A DNA stretch of 64,000 bases from NCBI GenBank assembly GCA_964498765.1, contig CAZCIU010000003.1:30276-94275 (forward strand), in the 5' to 3' direction. Source of the DNA: UPXZ01 sp964498765. GTDB taxonomy: Bacteria > Bacteroidota > Bacteroidia > Bacteroidales > Paludibacteraceae. Shown here one piece after another: positions 32,211-40,072 of the stretch (the stretch's first letter is position 1; the number at the start of each line of letters is the position of its first letter). A model generated the notes under the pieces. It did no database searches, was not told the origin of the DNA, and worked only from the letters and a program-made list of their open reading frames with translations. The position numbers and the translations under genes are program-made.

Positions 32211-33827
32211 ATGATAAATTTTGACAATAAAAAAAATCTAACACATAACCACCACAAGTCCCCCTTGGGGGATTTAGGGGGCGTCGTTGAAATAATGGAC
32301 ACCACGCTTCGCGATGGCGAGCAGACCTCATCGGTGTCGTTCTCTTCGCAGGAAAAATTGAGTATCGCTCGTCTTTTGCTGGAAGATTTGGGTGTTGACC
32401 GCATCGAAGTGGCTTCTGCGCGCGTTTCGGATGGCGAATTTAATTCCGTGCAGAAAATTGCACAATGGGCAACGGTTCACGGCTACATCGACCGGGTGGA
32501 AATTCTCGGTTTCGTGGATGGCACGGCTTCGTTGGAGTGGATTTACAACTCGGGATGTCGCGTTATAAATCTGCTTTGCAAGGGATCGCTCAACCATTGC
32601 AAGCACCAGCTTCGTAAAACCGCCGAGGAGCATCTCGCTGACATTAAGGGCGTTATAGCCAAAGCCGATGAAATGGGCATCAAAGTAAACATTTACCTGG
32701 AAGATTGGTCGAACGGAATGCGCAACTCGGAAGAATATGTATATCAGATAGTTGACGAATTGCAACATCAAAGTATTCAGCGGTTTATGCTTCCCGATAC
32801 GCTCGGAATTCTTAATCCGGATGAGGCAGGAAATTTCTGCGGAAAAATGATTTCACGCTATCCAAATCTGCACTTTGATTTTCATGCGCACAACGACTAC
32901 GACATGGCCGTTTCTAATGTGTACGAAGCGCTGAAAGCCGGTGTGAAAGGCGTTCATGTGACGGTAAATGGACTTGGAGAGCGTGCCGGAAATGCTCCTT
33001 TAACGTCTGTAATGGCGATTATTTCTGACCATTTGAAATTCAAAACGAACATTGTTGAGAATAAAATCTACCACATCAGCAAGGTGGTTGAAAGTTATTC
33101 CGGTATCCGCATTCCAAACAATAAACCGATTATCGGCGACAACGTTTTCACACAGGTAGCCGGCGTTCACGCGGACGGCGACAACAAGAAAAATCTCTAT
33201 TTCAACGACTTACTTCCGGAACGTTTCGGTCGTACGCGCTCGTACGCGTTAGGAAAAACTTCCGGCAAAGCCAATATTCTAAAAAACTTGCAAGCGCTTG
33301 GTATTGAGCTGGATGACGAAATCATGAAGCAGGTTACCCAACGCGTAATTGAGCTGGGCGACCAGAAAGAACTTGTAACGCTGGAAGATCTGCCCTACAT
33401 TATTTCCGATGTGAGCCAGAATGGTTTGGAAGATAAACCGGTAAGAATAATAAATTACTCACTTTCGTTGACGCAAGGTCTTCGCCCGATGGCCAACGTA
33501 AAAGCCGAAATTAACGGTGAAATTCACGAACAATCGGCGTCCGGAGCCGGTCAGTTCAACGCATTTTCAAAAGCTTTGTATAAAATGTATAAAAAGCTCG
33601 ACAAACAAACACCTGAACTACTTGATTACGAAGTAGATATTCCGCCAGGTGGACAAACAAACGCCATCGTGCAAACCATTATTACCTGGCGATATGATGG
33701 AAAAACCTTCAAAACCAGAGGATTGGATGGTGACCAGACTGTGGCCGCTATAAAAGCAACTGAGAAAATGTTGAACATGATTGAAACGGGAAGTATCCCA
33801 AATATCAAATACGCTAATTTGCCGTAA
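32211..33827 (+). CDS. LeuA-like synthase, probably (R)-citramalate synthase
   Basis: A 538-residue enzyme of the DRE-TIM family, clearly different from LeuA at 25541. EIMDTTLRDGEQTSSVSFS carries the catalytic start, FHAHNDYDMAVSNVYEA the metal-binding HxH, and GLGERAGNAPLTSV follows. A C-terminal regulatory domain (about 400-530) includes SASGAGQFNAFSKALYKMYK. The second synthase in Bacteroidetes leu operons is usually taken as citramalate synthase (pyruvate + acetyl-CoA), giving a threonine-independent route to isoleucine through LeuCD and LeuB. A homocitrate or isopropylmalate specificity is not excluded. The N-terminal residues (about 16-24, SPLGDLGG) are encoded by a GC-rich palindrome inserted in frame. 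Confidence 0.8.
   Translation: MINFDNKKNLTHNHHKSPLGDLGGVVEIMDTTLRDGEQTSSVSFSSQEKLSIARLLLEDLGVDRIEVASARVSDGEFNSVQKIAQWATVHGYIDRVEILGFVDGTASLEWIYNSGCRVINLLCKGSLNHCKHQLRKTAEEHLADIKGVIAKADEMGIKVNIYLEDWSNGMRNSEEYVYQIVDELQHQSIQRFMLPDTLGILNPDEAGNFCGKMISRYPNLHFDFHAHNDYDMAVSNVYEALKAGVKGVHVTVNGLGERAGNAPLTSVMAIISDHLKFKTNIVENKIYHISKVVESYSGIRIPNNKPIIGDNVFTQVAGVHADGDNKKNLYFNDLLPERFGRTRSYALGKTSGKANILKNLQALGIELDDEIMKQVTQRVIELGDQKELVTLEDLPYIISDVSQNGLEDKPVRIINYSLSLTQGLRPMANVKAEINGEIHEQSASGAGQFNAFSKALYKMYKKLDKQTPELLDYEVDIPPGGQTNAIVQTIITWRYDGKTFKTRGLDGDQTVAAIKATEKMLNMIETGSIPNIKYANLP
32256..32282. repeat. GC-rich palindromic repeat inside the N-terminal codons of the second synthase
   Basis: AAGTCCCCC-TT-GGGGGATTTAGGGGGC is the inverted form of the unit at 28097-28126. 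It lies 45 bp after the ATG and just before the conserved EIMDTTLRDGEQ, and is read in frame as K-S-P-L-G-D-L-G-G. Confidence 0.85.
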
Positions 33828-33885
33828 AATATCTTTGAGCAAAATATAAAACTGATGAATAATTAGCTGTTGCACACCACTTTTA

Positions 33886-35025
33886 ATGTCTGGAATTCAA
33901 GCAAATAACGAAGTTAAACTCAGTGAAATTGCCCGATTATTTCTCAAACTCGGAATAATCGGTTTCGGTGGACCTGCCGCGCACATAGCGATGATGCAGG
34001 ACGAAGTGGTGGCGAAGCGAAAATGGATTGACGAACAGCATTTTCTAGATATGATTGGCGCCACAAACCTCATTCCGGGGCCGAACAGCACCGAAATGGC
34101 CATTCATATCGGCTACGAAAAAGGCGGTTGGAAAGGACTGATAATTGCCGGATTGTGTTTTATTCTTCCTGCGGTTTTGATAACCGGATTTTTCGCATGG
34201 CTTTACAAGCAATACGGTCAGTTACCAGAATTTCAGCCGTTTATTTACGGAATAAAACCTGCCGTTATTGCCATAATCCTTTCTGCTATATTTCCTTTAG
34301 CCAAAAAATCGCTGAAAAGCATCGAATTAGCTGTACTCGGCTTTTTGGTTTTAGCAGGTTCATTACTCAGTATCAACGAGATATATCTGATGTTTGGTGC
34401 GGGATTGCTAATGTTGCTTTATACAAGTATTCGGAATAAAAAATCGGTGAATTTATTCAGCTTTCTGCCTATGACACTGTTGCAAGTTACCCAAACAACG
34501 CTTGTAACAGTAACCAATACGAAATTATTTCTTATTTTTCTGAAAATCGGCGCCATTCTTTACGGAAGCGGTTATGTGCTTTTTGCATTTCTGGACACGG
34601 AATTAGTGGCAACAGGCATTATAACCCGCATGCAACTGATGGATGCGATTGCGGTTGGGCAATTTACGCCCGGTCCGGTGTTTTCGTCCGTGACATTTAT
34701 CGGCTATCAAATCAACGGCATTGCGGGTGCATTCATTTCAACGCTAGGGATTTTTCTTCCCTCATTCGTTTATGTGGGATTGTTGATACCCATTATCAAA
34801 AAAATGCGGAATTCAACGCTGTTTTCAGCTTTCTTGGATGCGGTGAATGTGGCTTCTGTGGCGATTATACTGGCAATTTGCATCATTATGGGAAAAGAAA
34901 CTATCACCGATTGGCGCACTATTTTGATAGCTGTGACGAGCATCGCATTTACATTTGGTTTCCGAAAAGTGAATAGTGCATTTGTGGTGATTGGCGGTGC
35001 AGCACTGGGATGGCTGATATATTAA
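33886..35025 (+). CDS. chrA: Chromate transporter family protein (ChrA)
   Basis: A 379-residue inner-membrane protein with two homologous CHR domains. The first starts LFLKLGIIGFGGPAAHIAMM and has IPGPNSTEMAIHIGY. The second starts LFLIFLKIGAILYGSGYVLF and has FTPGPVFSSVTFIGYQ. The fused two-domain form with about ten to twelve helices is the long-chain ChrA that exports chromate in studied bacteria. The true substrate of distant homologues may be another oxyanion. It lies 58 bp after the citramalate synthase-like gene and has no obvious tie to leucine synthesis. Confidence 0.88.
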   Translation: MSGIQANNEVKLSEIARLFLKLGIIGFGGPAAHIAMMQDEVVAKRKWIDEQHFLDMIGATNLIPGPNSTEMAIHIGYEKGGWKGLIIAGLCFILPAVLITGFFAWLYKQYGQLPEFQPFIYGIKPAVIAIILSAIFPLAKKSLKSIELAVLGFLVLAGSLLSINEIYLMFGAGLLMLLYTSIRNKKSVNLFSFLPMTLLQVTQTTLVTVTNTKLFLIFLKIGAILYGSGYVLFAFLDTELVATGIITRMQLMDAIAVGQFTPGPVFSSVTFIGYQINGIAGAFISTLGIFLPSFVYVGLLIPIIKKMRNSTLFSAFLDAVNVASVAIILAICIIMGKETITDWRTILIAVTSIAFTFGFRKVNSAFVVIGGAALGWLIY

Positions 35026-35121
35026 ATTTACAATTTAACTATTTACGATTGGATCATAGAATTCAATTGTAATTTAACCACTTTTTATTTATTCAAGACA
35101 TAGAAAAATTTATTTATTAAG

Positions 35122-35129
35122 TAACTTTG
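35122..35129 (+). promoter_or_regulatory. leuB: -7 promoter element before leuB
   Basis: TAACTTTG matches TAnnTTTG and lies 75 bp before the leuB ATG, in a 179-bp gap. leuB may thus have its own promoter in addition to operon read-through. Confidence 0.5.
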
Positions 35130-35165
35130 CATTCGTTTGGTGAAGATTTATTTTACATCAATCAA

Positions 35166-35199
35166 AATTCGCTTAATTCGTTATAATTCGCATAATTTG
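35166..35199. repeat. AATTYG array with 9-10 bp period directly before leuB
   Basis: AATTCG starts at 35166, 35175 and 35185, followed by AATTTG at 35194, the same period as before yjbR. It ends 5 bp before the leuB ATG and so occupies the ribosome-loading region. Confidence 0.65.
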
Positions 35200-35204
35200 A
35201 AAAA

Positions 35205-36278
35205 ATGAAAACATTAAAAATAGCCGTCCTTCCGGGCGACGGAATAGGACCGGAAATTACCGCGCAAGCATTGGAAGTGACAAAAGCCGTTTGTGAAAAA
35301 TTCGGTCATCAGTTGGAGTACAAAGAAGCCATTGTAGGTGCGTGTGCCATCGATGCTGTGGGCGATCCCTACCCTGCTGAAACGCACGAACTTTGTATGC
35401 AGTCCGATGCAGTGCTTTTCGGTGCTATCGGTGACCCGAAATTTGATAATGACCCAAACGCGAAAGTTCGTCCGGAGCAAGGATTACTGCGAATGCGCAA
35501 GACTTTGGGTCTTTATGCCAATATTCGCCCGGTAACAACATTCCCACAACTTATTCACAAATCGCCTCTGCGTGCTGATTTGGTGGAAGGCGCCGACTTC
35601 ATGTGCATCCGTGAATTGACGGGCGGCATGTATTTCGGTCGTCCGCAAGGAAGAAGTGAAGACGGCAACACAGCATACGACACCTGCGTGTACACCCGCG
35701 AAGAAGTGGAACGCATTCTGCACCTGGCTTACAAATACGCCATGCAGCGCCGTAAAAAAGTAACCGTGGTGGACAAAGCCAACGTGATTGCCACTTCCCG
35801 ACTTTGGAGGCAGATTGCACAGGAAATTGCACCGCAATATCCGGAAGTGGAAACCGAATATATGTTTGTGGACAATGCTGCGATGCGGATTATCCAATGG
35901 CCGCGCAGTTTTGATGTGATGGTGACTGAAAATCTTTTCGGCGATATTCTGACTGACGAAGCATCGGTGATTACTGGTTCGCTGGGAATGCTTCCATCGG
36001 CATCCATCGGCTTGCACACATCGGTTTTCGAACCAATCCACGGTTCCTATCCGCAAGCTGCCGGAAAAGACATTGCTAATCCGCTGGCAACCATTCTTTC
36101 AGCCGCATTGATGTTTGAATACGCATTTGGAATGATGGCAGAAGGCAAACTTATCCGCGATGCTGTAACCGCCAGCATGGATGCCGGCATCGTTACCGAA
36201 GACATTGCCGACGGCGCAAAAGCCTACAAAACGAGCGAAGTGGGAAGTTGGATTGTGGAATGGATCAAGAAGAATTGA
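35205..36278 (+). CDS. leuB: 3-isopropylmalate dehydrogenase
   Basis: A 357-residue NAD-dependent decarboxylating dehydrogenase, the third leucine-specific enzyme; it can also act on 3-methylmalate in the citramalate route. Seen are IAVLPGDGIGPEITAQAL at the N-terminus, the substrate arginines in LLRMRKTLGLYANIRPV and CIRELTGGMYFG, VVDKANVIATSRLW (catalytic Lys) and NLFGDILTDEASVITGSLGM (metal Asp). EPIHGSYPQAAGKDIANPLA marks the NAD site. It closes the leu operon and is followed by a terminator. Confidence 0.96.
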   Translation: MKTLKIAVLPGDGIGPEITAQALEVTKAVCEKFGHQLEYKEAIVGACAIDAVGDPYPAETHELCMQSDAVLFGAIGDPKFDNDPNAKVRPEQGLLRMRKTLGLYANIRPVTTFPQLIHKSPLRADLVEGADFMCIRELTGGMYFGRPQGRSEDGNTAYDTCVYTREEVERILHLAYKYAMQRRKKVTVVDKANVIATSRLWRQIAQEIAPQYPEVETEYMFVDNAAMRIIQWPRSFDVMVTENLFGDILTDEASVITGSLGMLPSASIGLHTSVFEPIHGSYPQAAGKDIANPLATILSAALMFEYAFGMMAEGKLIRDAVTASMDAGIVTEDIADGAKAYKTSEVGSWIVEWIKKN

Positions 36279-36306
36279 CAATTTAACAATTTACTATTTA
36301 CAATAG

Positions 36307-36340
36307 AAACAGCTTTTGATGAAAATTGAAGGCTGTTTTA
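36307..36340 (+). terminator. Probable terminator of the leu operon
   Basis: AAACAGC (36307-36313) and GCTGTTT (36332-36338) form a 7-bp stem with an 18-nt loop, followed by a few T. It lies 28 bp after the leuB stop codon. Short periodic AATTTAC-type sequence precedes it. Confidence 0.65.
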
Positions 36341-36380
36341 TGTTTAGACTAAAATGAAACTCATCAACAACCAAACACAA

Positions 36381-36412
36381 AAAAATCAGAACCCTCACGA
36401 GTTCTGATTTTT
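36381..36412 (-). terminator. rpmH: Intrinsic terminator after rpmH
   Basis: A 12-bp perfect stem (AAAAATCAGAAC / GTTCTGATTTTT) with an 8-nt loop and T runs on both strands lies 27 bp after the rpmH stop codon. Confidence 0.85.
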
Positions 36413-36439
36413 TATTTGTTTCTTAAAAATTGCGATGAA

Positions 36440-36598
36440 TTAGAATTTATGACGACCTTCATCAGCAACTGTAAGTTTGGCTCTACCTTTTGCACGACGA
36501 GAAGCTAATACTCTGCGACCATTTGCAGTAGCCATTCTCTCACGGAAGCCGTGTTTGTTTCTTCTTTTTCTTTGTGAAGGTTGAAATGTCCTTTTCAT
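36440..36598 (-). CDS. rpmH: 50S ribosomal protein L34
   Basis: A 52-residue, very basic protein that starts MKRTFQPSQRKRRNKHGFRE and continues RMATANGRRVLASRRAKGRA, the invariant L34 sequence. A short C-terminal extension (KLTVADEGRHKF) is typical of Bacteroidetes. It binds 23S rRNA in the large subunit. It has a full promoter upstream and a terminator downstream; the usual neighbours rnpA and dnaA are absent. Confidence 0.97.
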   Translation of the reverse strand: MKRTFQPSQRKRRNKHGFRERMATANGRRVLASRRAKGRAKLTVADEGRHKF

Positions 36599-36635
36599 TG
36601 CTATATAATTTTATTTTGTTTATTTTTTCGGACTG

Positions 36636-36666
36636 CAAAGTTAATTATTTTTGTTTAACCTGCAAA
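36636..36666 (-). promoter_or_regulatory. rpmH: Promoter for rpmH
   Basis: On the minus strand: TTTG (36663-36666), a 19-bp spacer, then TAACTTTG (36636-36643). Both elements match the Bacteroidetes consensus, 37 bp before the rpmH ATG. Confidence 0.8.
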
Positions 36667-36755
36667 ATTTCAGCAAGGAAATTATTACAAATTTTCATTC
36701 AATCTACTTTCAGACCAAATCACACAATCAAATTAGTGATTTTCACCCAATTTTA

Positions 36756-37502
36756 TTAAGTATTCATTCCTCCGCAGACATTGATTACTTGTCCGCTTAC
36801 GTAGCTCGACAAATCTGAGCCAAGGAAAACACATACTTTAGCAACTTCTTCCGGAGAACCACCACGACGCAATGGAATTGTTTCAGCCCATTTTGCACGT
36901 TGCTCATCGGTTAGCGCATGTGTCATTTCAGTTTCGATAAAGCCCGGAGCAATCGCATTAGCACGTACGCCACGTGAACCAAGTTCTTTGGCGATAGATT
37001 TTGCCAAACCAATCATACCTGCTTTGGAAGCTGAATAGTTAGTTTGTCCGGCATTTCCGGAAACACCCACTACAGAGCTCATATTGATGATAGAACCGGA
37101 TTTTTGTTTCATCATTACCGGCGTACAAGCGTGAATAAAGTTGAATGCAGATTTCAAGTTTACTGCAATTACAGCATCCCATTGTTGCTCGCTCATGCGC
37201 ATCATCAGACCGTCTTTGGTAATTCCCGCGTTGTTTACAAGAATATCTACACGTCCAAATTCTTTAACGATTTCTTCCACTACTGTGTGAGTTTCGTCAA
37301 ATGAAGCAGCGTTAGATGCATATCCTTTGGCTTTTACGCCCAAGGCTTCGATTTCTTTCTCGGTAGCAAGACCATTTTCGTCGATAATCAAGTCAGTAAA
37401 TGCGATATTACAACCTTCAGCAGCAAATTTTAGTGCAATGGCTTTACCAATTCCGCGTGCGGCACCGGTAACGATAGCTGTTTTTCCTTCTAATAGTTTC
37501 AT
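36756..37502 (-). CDS. fabG: 3-oxoacyl-[acyl-carrier-protein] reductase
   Basis: A 248-residue short-chain dehydrogenase that reduces 3-oxoacyl-ACP with NADPH in fatty acid elongation. TGAARGIGKAIALKF (about 12-26) is the cofactor loop, and NNAG lies near 90. The catalytic triad is Ser in INMSSVVG (about 142) and Tyr/Lys in YSASKAG (about 155 and 159). GFIETEMTHAL and the C-terminal SSYVSGQVINVCGGMNT are typical of FabG. No other fab gene is adjacent; other ketoreductase roles are possible but less likely. Confidence 0.92.
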   Translation of the reverse strand: MKLLEGKTAIVTGAARGIGKAIALKFAAEGCNIAFTDLIIDENGLATEKEIEALGVKAKGYASNAASFDETHTVVEEIVKEFGRVDILVNNAGITKDGLMMRMSEQQWDAVIAVNLKSAFNFIHACTPVMMKQKSGSIINMSSVVGVSGNAGQTNYSASKAGMIGLAKSIAKELGSRGVRANAIAPGFIETEMTHALTDEQRAKWAETIPLRRGGSPEEVAKVCVFLGSDLSSYVSGQVINVCGGMNT

Positions 37503-37528
37503 ACAATTATTATTAATGAATTAAAGTG

Positions 37529-37536
37529 CAAAGATA
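37529..37536 (-). promoter_or_regulatory. fabG: -7 promoter element for fabG
   Basis: Reads TATCTTTG on the minus strand, 26 bp before the fabG ATG. Confidence 0.6.
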
Positions 37537-37573
37537 CGAATTATTATTTCTTCTTCTTTAGATATAATAAAAA

Positions 37574-37597
37574 AAGGGAGCGATTGTTCACTCCCTT
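37574..37597 (-). terminator. Intrinsic terminator after the 384-residue lipoprotein gene
   Basis: AAGGGAG and CTCCCTT, with a 10-nt loop and a T run on the minus strand, lie 22 bp after the stop codon. Confidence 0.8.
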
Positions 37598-37619
37598 CGA
37601 AAACTACTGTAAGTTTTTA

Positions 37620-38774
37620 TTATTTTCTGTTAGCTCTTACCGCCGGAGCAGTTGCAGCTTCTTTTCTTCTTTCTACCGGACGAGCATCGCGGCTATTAAC
37701 TACTCGCTCTCTTGAAGTAGCTCTTGTATTCAGCTTAGCATTTACGTTCACTTCTCCTCCAGCGCCACGTACTGCAGCTCTTACAGCTACCGGTGAATTT
37801 GTTTTATTTACAAATGCCAGTTGACCTTCATATTTTCCGCTGAAATTATATCCGTAATAATCATCGGTAAAGTTGAAATCCAAAAGATAAGTACTTCCAT
37901 TCAAATACTGAATTTTTACCGAACCTTTATTTACACTCAATGCATCTGCGGTGTAATACCAAGTTCCATAATCGGCTTTATCATTTTCATCGTAATAACC
38001 GTCAATAGCTGTGCTGACTTCTGCTTTATCTACCAAAATCGGATAGGTTCCGTCAGGAATAATAGTTGTGGCTGTAAGCGGAGTGTAAATTTCAATTTGC
38101 ATAGCATCACCGCTTCCTGAGAAGTTAGAGATCTTCACATCGTCTGCACCCAAACGGATTGAATAGATTTTCATTCCCAAGTTATATGGATCGCCGTGAT
38201 ACCAGATTTCTCCGTGTGTCAGAGTTTCAGGCAATGGCACTACCATATCGGTAAATGTAATTTGTCCGTTGTACGAAATATTGTATTGGCTGCCATCAGC
38301 TGTTACAATTCCAGAAATTGTGTAGTGACTTCCGTTTTGCGAAACAGAGATTTTTCCGTTTGTAATTGGGATTTTATTAGTATTGCTTCCTACATAAGTT
38401 CCAATGTAACTTCCGGTCATGTAATTTCCTTGACTATCGGATTTCCATGCTCCGGCTTCATACGTGAAAGTTACAACCTGATTGGAATTATTTACATTGT
38501 AATTTCCGGGTACAATTTCGTTTTGATTTGTTGTGCTTGTATTAAGCTGAAAATAAACAAAAGTTCCATCGCCATTCGGATTACTTGTTAATTTGCTATC
38601 GTAAAGATACAAATCATAAAAATCAACGCTGGCTCTGTTAGGGTCGCCTAAGAATTCTGACTTAGCAGACTGAAAAACCAAATTTCTGTTGTCAGGAATT
38701 TTATTTCTATTACAAGCTGAGAACATGGTAGCTGCAGCTATCAATAGCATCATTAGTTTGGTTAAATTTTTCAT
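37620..38774 (-). CDS. Lipoprotein with duplicated domain and cationic tail, unknown function
   Basis: A 384-residue lipoprotein with lipobox MFSAC (Cys about 21). Two similar strand-rich units follow. Unit 1 (about 45-175) has DLYLYDSKL, then VPGNYNV, SVSQNGSHYTISG and NISYNGQITF. Unit 2 (about 200-325) has KIYSIRLGA, then IPDGTYPI, KIQYLNGSTYLLDF and NFSGKYEGQLAF. The last 50 residues are rich in Arg and Ala (RAAVRGAGGEVNV, then RATSRERVVNSRDARPVERR) and look disordered and cationic. The gene stands alone with its own terminator. Surface adhesion or glycan contact is conceivable, but nothing proves it. Confidence 0.75.
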   Translation of the reverse strand: MKNLTKLMMLLIAAATMFSACNRNKIPDNRNLVFQSAKSEFLGDPNRASVDFYDLYLYDSKLTSNPNGDGTFVYFQLNTSTTNQNEIVPGNYNVNNSNQVVTFTYEAGAWKSDSQGNYMTGSYIGTYVGSNTNKIPITNGKISVSQNGSHYTISGIVTADGSQYNISYNGQITFTDMVVPLPETLTHGEIWYHGDPYNLGMKIYSIRLGADDVKISNFSGSGDAMQIEIYTPLTATTIIPDGTYPILVDKAEVSTAIDGYYDENDKADYGTWYYTADALSVNKGSVKIQYLNGSTYLLDFNFTDDYYGYNFSGKYEGQLAFVNKTNSPVAVRAAVRGAGGEVNVNAKLNTRATSRERVVNSRDARPVERRKEAATAPAVRANRK

Positions 38775-38855
38775 GTCCTTATGTATTTAAATTGTTAATA
38801 TTATTTTTAATACGTTTATCAAATCAAAAACGGTGCCAAGAATTTAAAACAAAAA

Positions 38856-38875
38856 ACCCCGCTTTTCAACGGGGT
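38856..38875 (-). terminator. rpmE2: Intrinsic terminator after rpmE2
   Basis: ACCCCG and CGGGGT with an 8-nt loop, followed on the minus strand by a T run, lie 24 bp past the stop codon. Confidence 0.8.
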
Positions 38876-38898
38876 CAAATGTAAGTTCCTGCTTGGAA

Positions 38899-39159
38899 TT
38901 ATTTTTTCTTTTCATTACGTTTTGCGTAACGGTTCATAAATTTATCCACACGTCCGGCAGTATCCACCAATTTGGATTTTCCGGTATAGAATGGGTGTGA
39001 TGAACTTGAGATTTCCAATTTTACCAAAGGATATTCCACTCCGTCAATTACTTCAGTGTCTTTTGCATTGACAGTGGAACGTGTAATAAATGTTTCGCCA
39101 TTTGACATATCTCTGAATGCAACTGGACGATAACTTTCTGGGTGAATTCCGCTTTTCAT
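38899..39159 (-). CDS. rpmE2: 50S ribosomal protein L31 type B
   Basis: An 86-residue L31 lacking the zinc-binding cysteines, hence the C-minus form (RpmE2/YkgM class). Diagnostic blocks are MKSGIHPESYRPVAFRDMS, VEYPLVKLEISSSSHPFYTG and the basic end VDKFMNRYAKRNEKKK. In many bacteria the C-minus form is made under zinc starvation; in Bacteroidetes it is often the only L31. It has a full promoter and terminator of its own. Confidence 0.96.
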   Translation of the reverse strand: MKSGIHPESYRPVAFRDMSNGETFITRSTVNAKDTEVIDGVEYPLVKLEISSSSHPFYTGKSKLVDTAGRVDKFMNRYAKRNEKKK

Positions 39160-39199
39160 ATCTAGTTTTTTTATATTATTTCGTTTTTATTTCGGCTTG

Positions 39200-39230
39200 C
39201 AAAGATACGAAGATTTATTTACTTAGCAAA
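39200..39230 (-). promoter_or_regulatory. rpmE2: Promoter for rpmE2
   Basis: On the minus strand: TTTG (39227-39230), a 19-bp spacer, then TATCTTTG (39200-39207), 40 bp before the ATG. Confidence 0.8.
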
Positions 39231-39262
39231 TAAATTCTATATTATTTTTTCAGAATAGTTAT

Positions 39263-40018
39263 TTACTCTTCAAAAATTTCAGCCGGATAAGTAACTTCAA
39301 CCAAATAAAGTCCTTTTCCGGGAACCGATGTGCCGGCATTGCAGCGATTTTTCGCCTCAATAACTTGTCGAAATTCCGCCACAGACATTTTTCCTCTGCC
39401 CACTTCCAACAGCGTTCCCACGATAGCACGCACCATATTTCTCAAAAATCGGTCGGCTTCAATCGTAAAAATCCAACGGTCTTTCTCAAAACACCATTTT
39501 GCCTGCATTACTTTGCAGTTATTGGTTTTCACATCGGTATGCAGCTTACTGAAACTGGTAAAATCCGTGTATTCGAGCAAAGTTTCTGCTGCTTTGTTCA
39601 TCATTTCAAAATCCAAGGGATGAAAAACCCGCATGGCGAAATCGGTAAGAAAAACATTTTTTTCGCAAACCAAATGATACTCGTATTTTCTGGAAATAGC
39701 ATCAAATCGGGCGTGTGCATCCGGTTTAACTTTTACAATTTTATGAATGGCTATATCGTTGGGTAAGAAGCTGTTTAGCTTATTTACAAAGTCAAAATTT
39801 TCAGGCAGCAGCTGCTCTAAATCAAAATGAGCAATCATCTTTTTAGCATGAACACCAGCATCTGTTCTTCCGGCGGCAACAATCTCAATTTCACTGCGTA
39901 AAATGGTGGAAAATGCCTTTTGCATCACCTCCTGCACCGAAAGCCCGTTGGGCTGAATTTGCCAACCGACGTATGCCGCGCCGTGATATGAAAAGTAAAT
40001 AAAGTACCTTTGCTTCAT
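39263..40018 (-). CDS. truA: tRNA pseudouridine synthase A
   Basis: A 251-residue enzyme that makes pseudouridine at positions 38-40 of the tRNA anticodon arm. YFSYHGAAYVGWQIQPNGLS opens the protein, and the catalytic Asp lies in AAGRTDAGVHAK (about residue 52). RFLRNMVRAIVGTLLEVGRG (about 185-204) is the second signature. No gene partner is evident. A promoter -7 element ends 4 bp before the ATG, so the message may be leaderless. Confidence 0.95.
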   Translation of the reverse strand: MKQRYFIYFSYHGAAYVGWQIQPNGLSVQEVMQKAFSTILRSEIEIVAAGRTDAGVHAKKMIAHFDLEQLLPENFDFVNKLNSFLPNDIAIHKIVKVKPDAHARFDAISRKYEYHLVCEKNVFLTDFAMRVFHPLDFEMMNKAAETLLEYTDFTSFSKLHTDVKTNNCKVMQAKWCFEKDRWIFTIEADRFLRNMVRAIVGTLLEVGRGKMSVAEFRQVIEAKNRCNAGTSVPGKGLYLVEVTYPAEIFEE

Positions 40019-40022
40019 GCTG

Positions 40023-40030
40023 CAAAATTA
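40023..40030 (-). promoter_or_regulatory. truA: -7 promoter element for truA
   Basis: Reads TAATTTTG on the minus strand and ends 4 bp before the truA start codon. Confidence 0.45.
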
Positions 40031-40035
40031 ATAAA

Positions 40036-40061
40036 AAAAGCGAACCGATTGGTTCGCTTTT
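40036..40061 (-). terminator. Intrinsic terminator after the DUF4301 gene
   Basis: A perfect 11-bp stem (AAAAGCGAACC / GGTTCGCTTTT) with a 4-nt loop and a T run on the minus strand. Confidence 0.88.
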
Positions 40062-40072
40062 GATGTTTTTTA

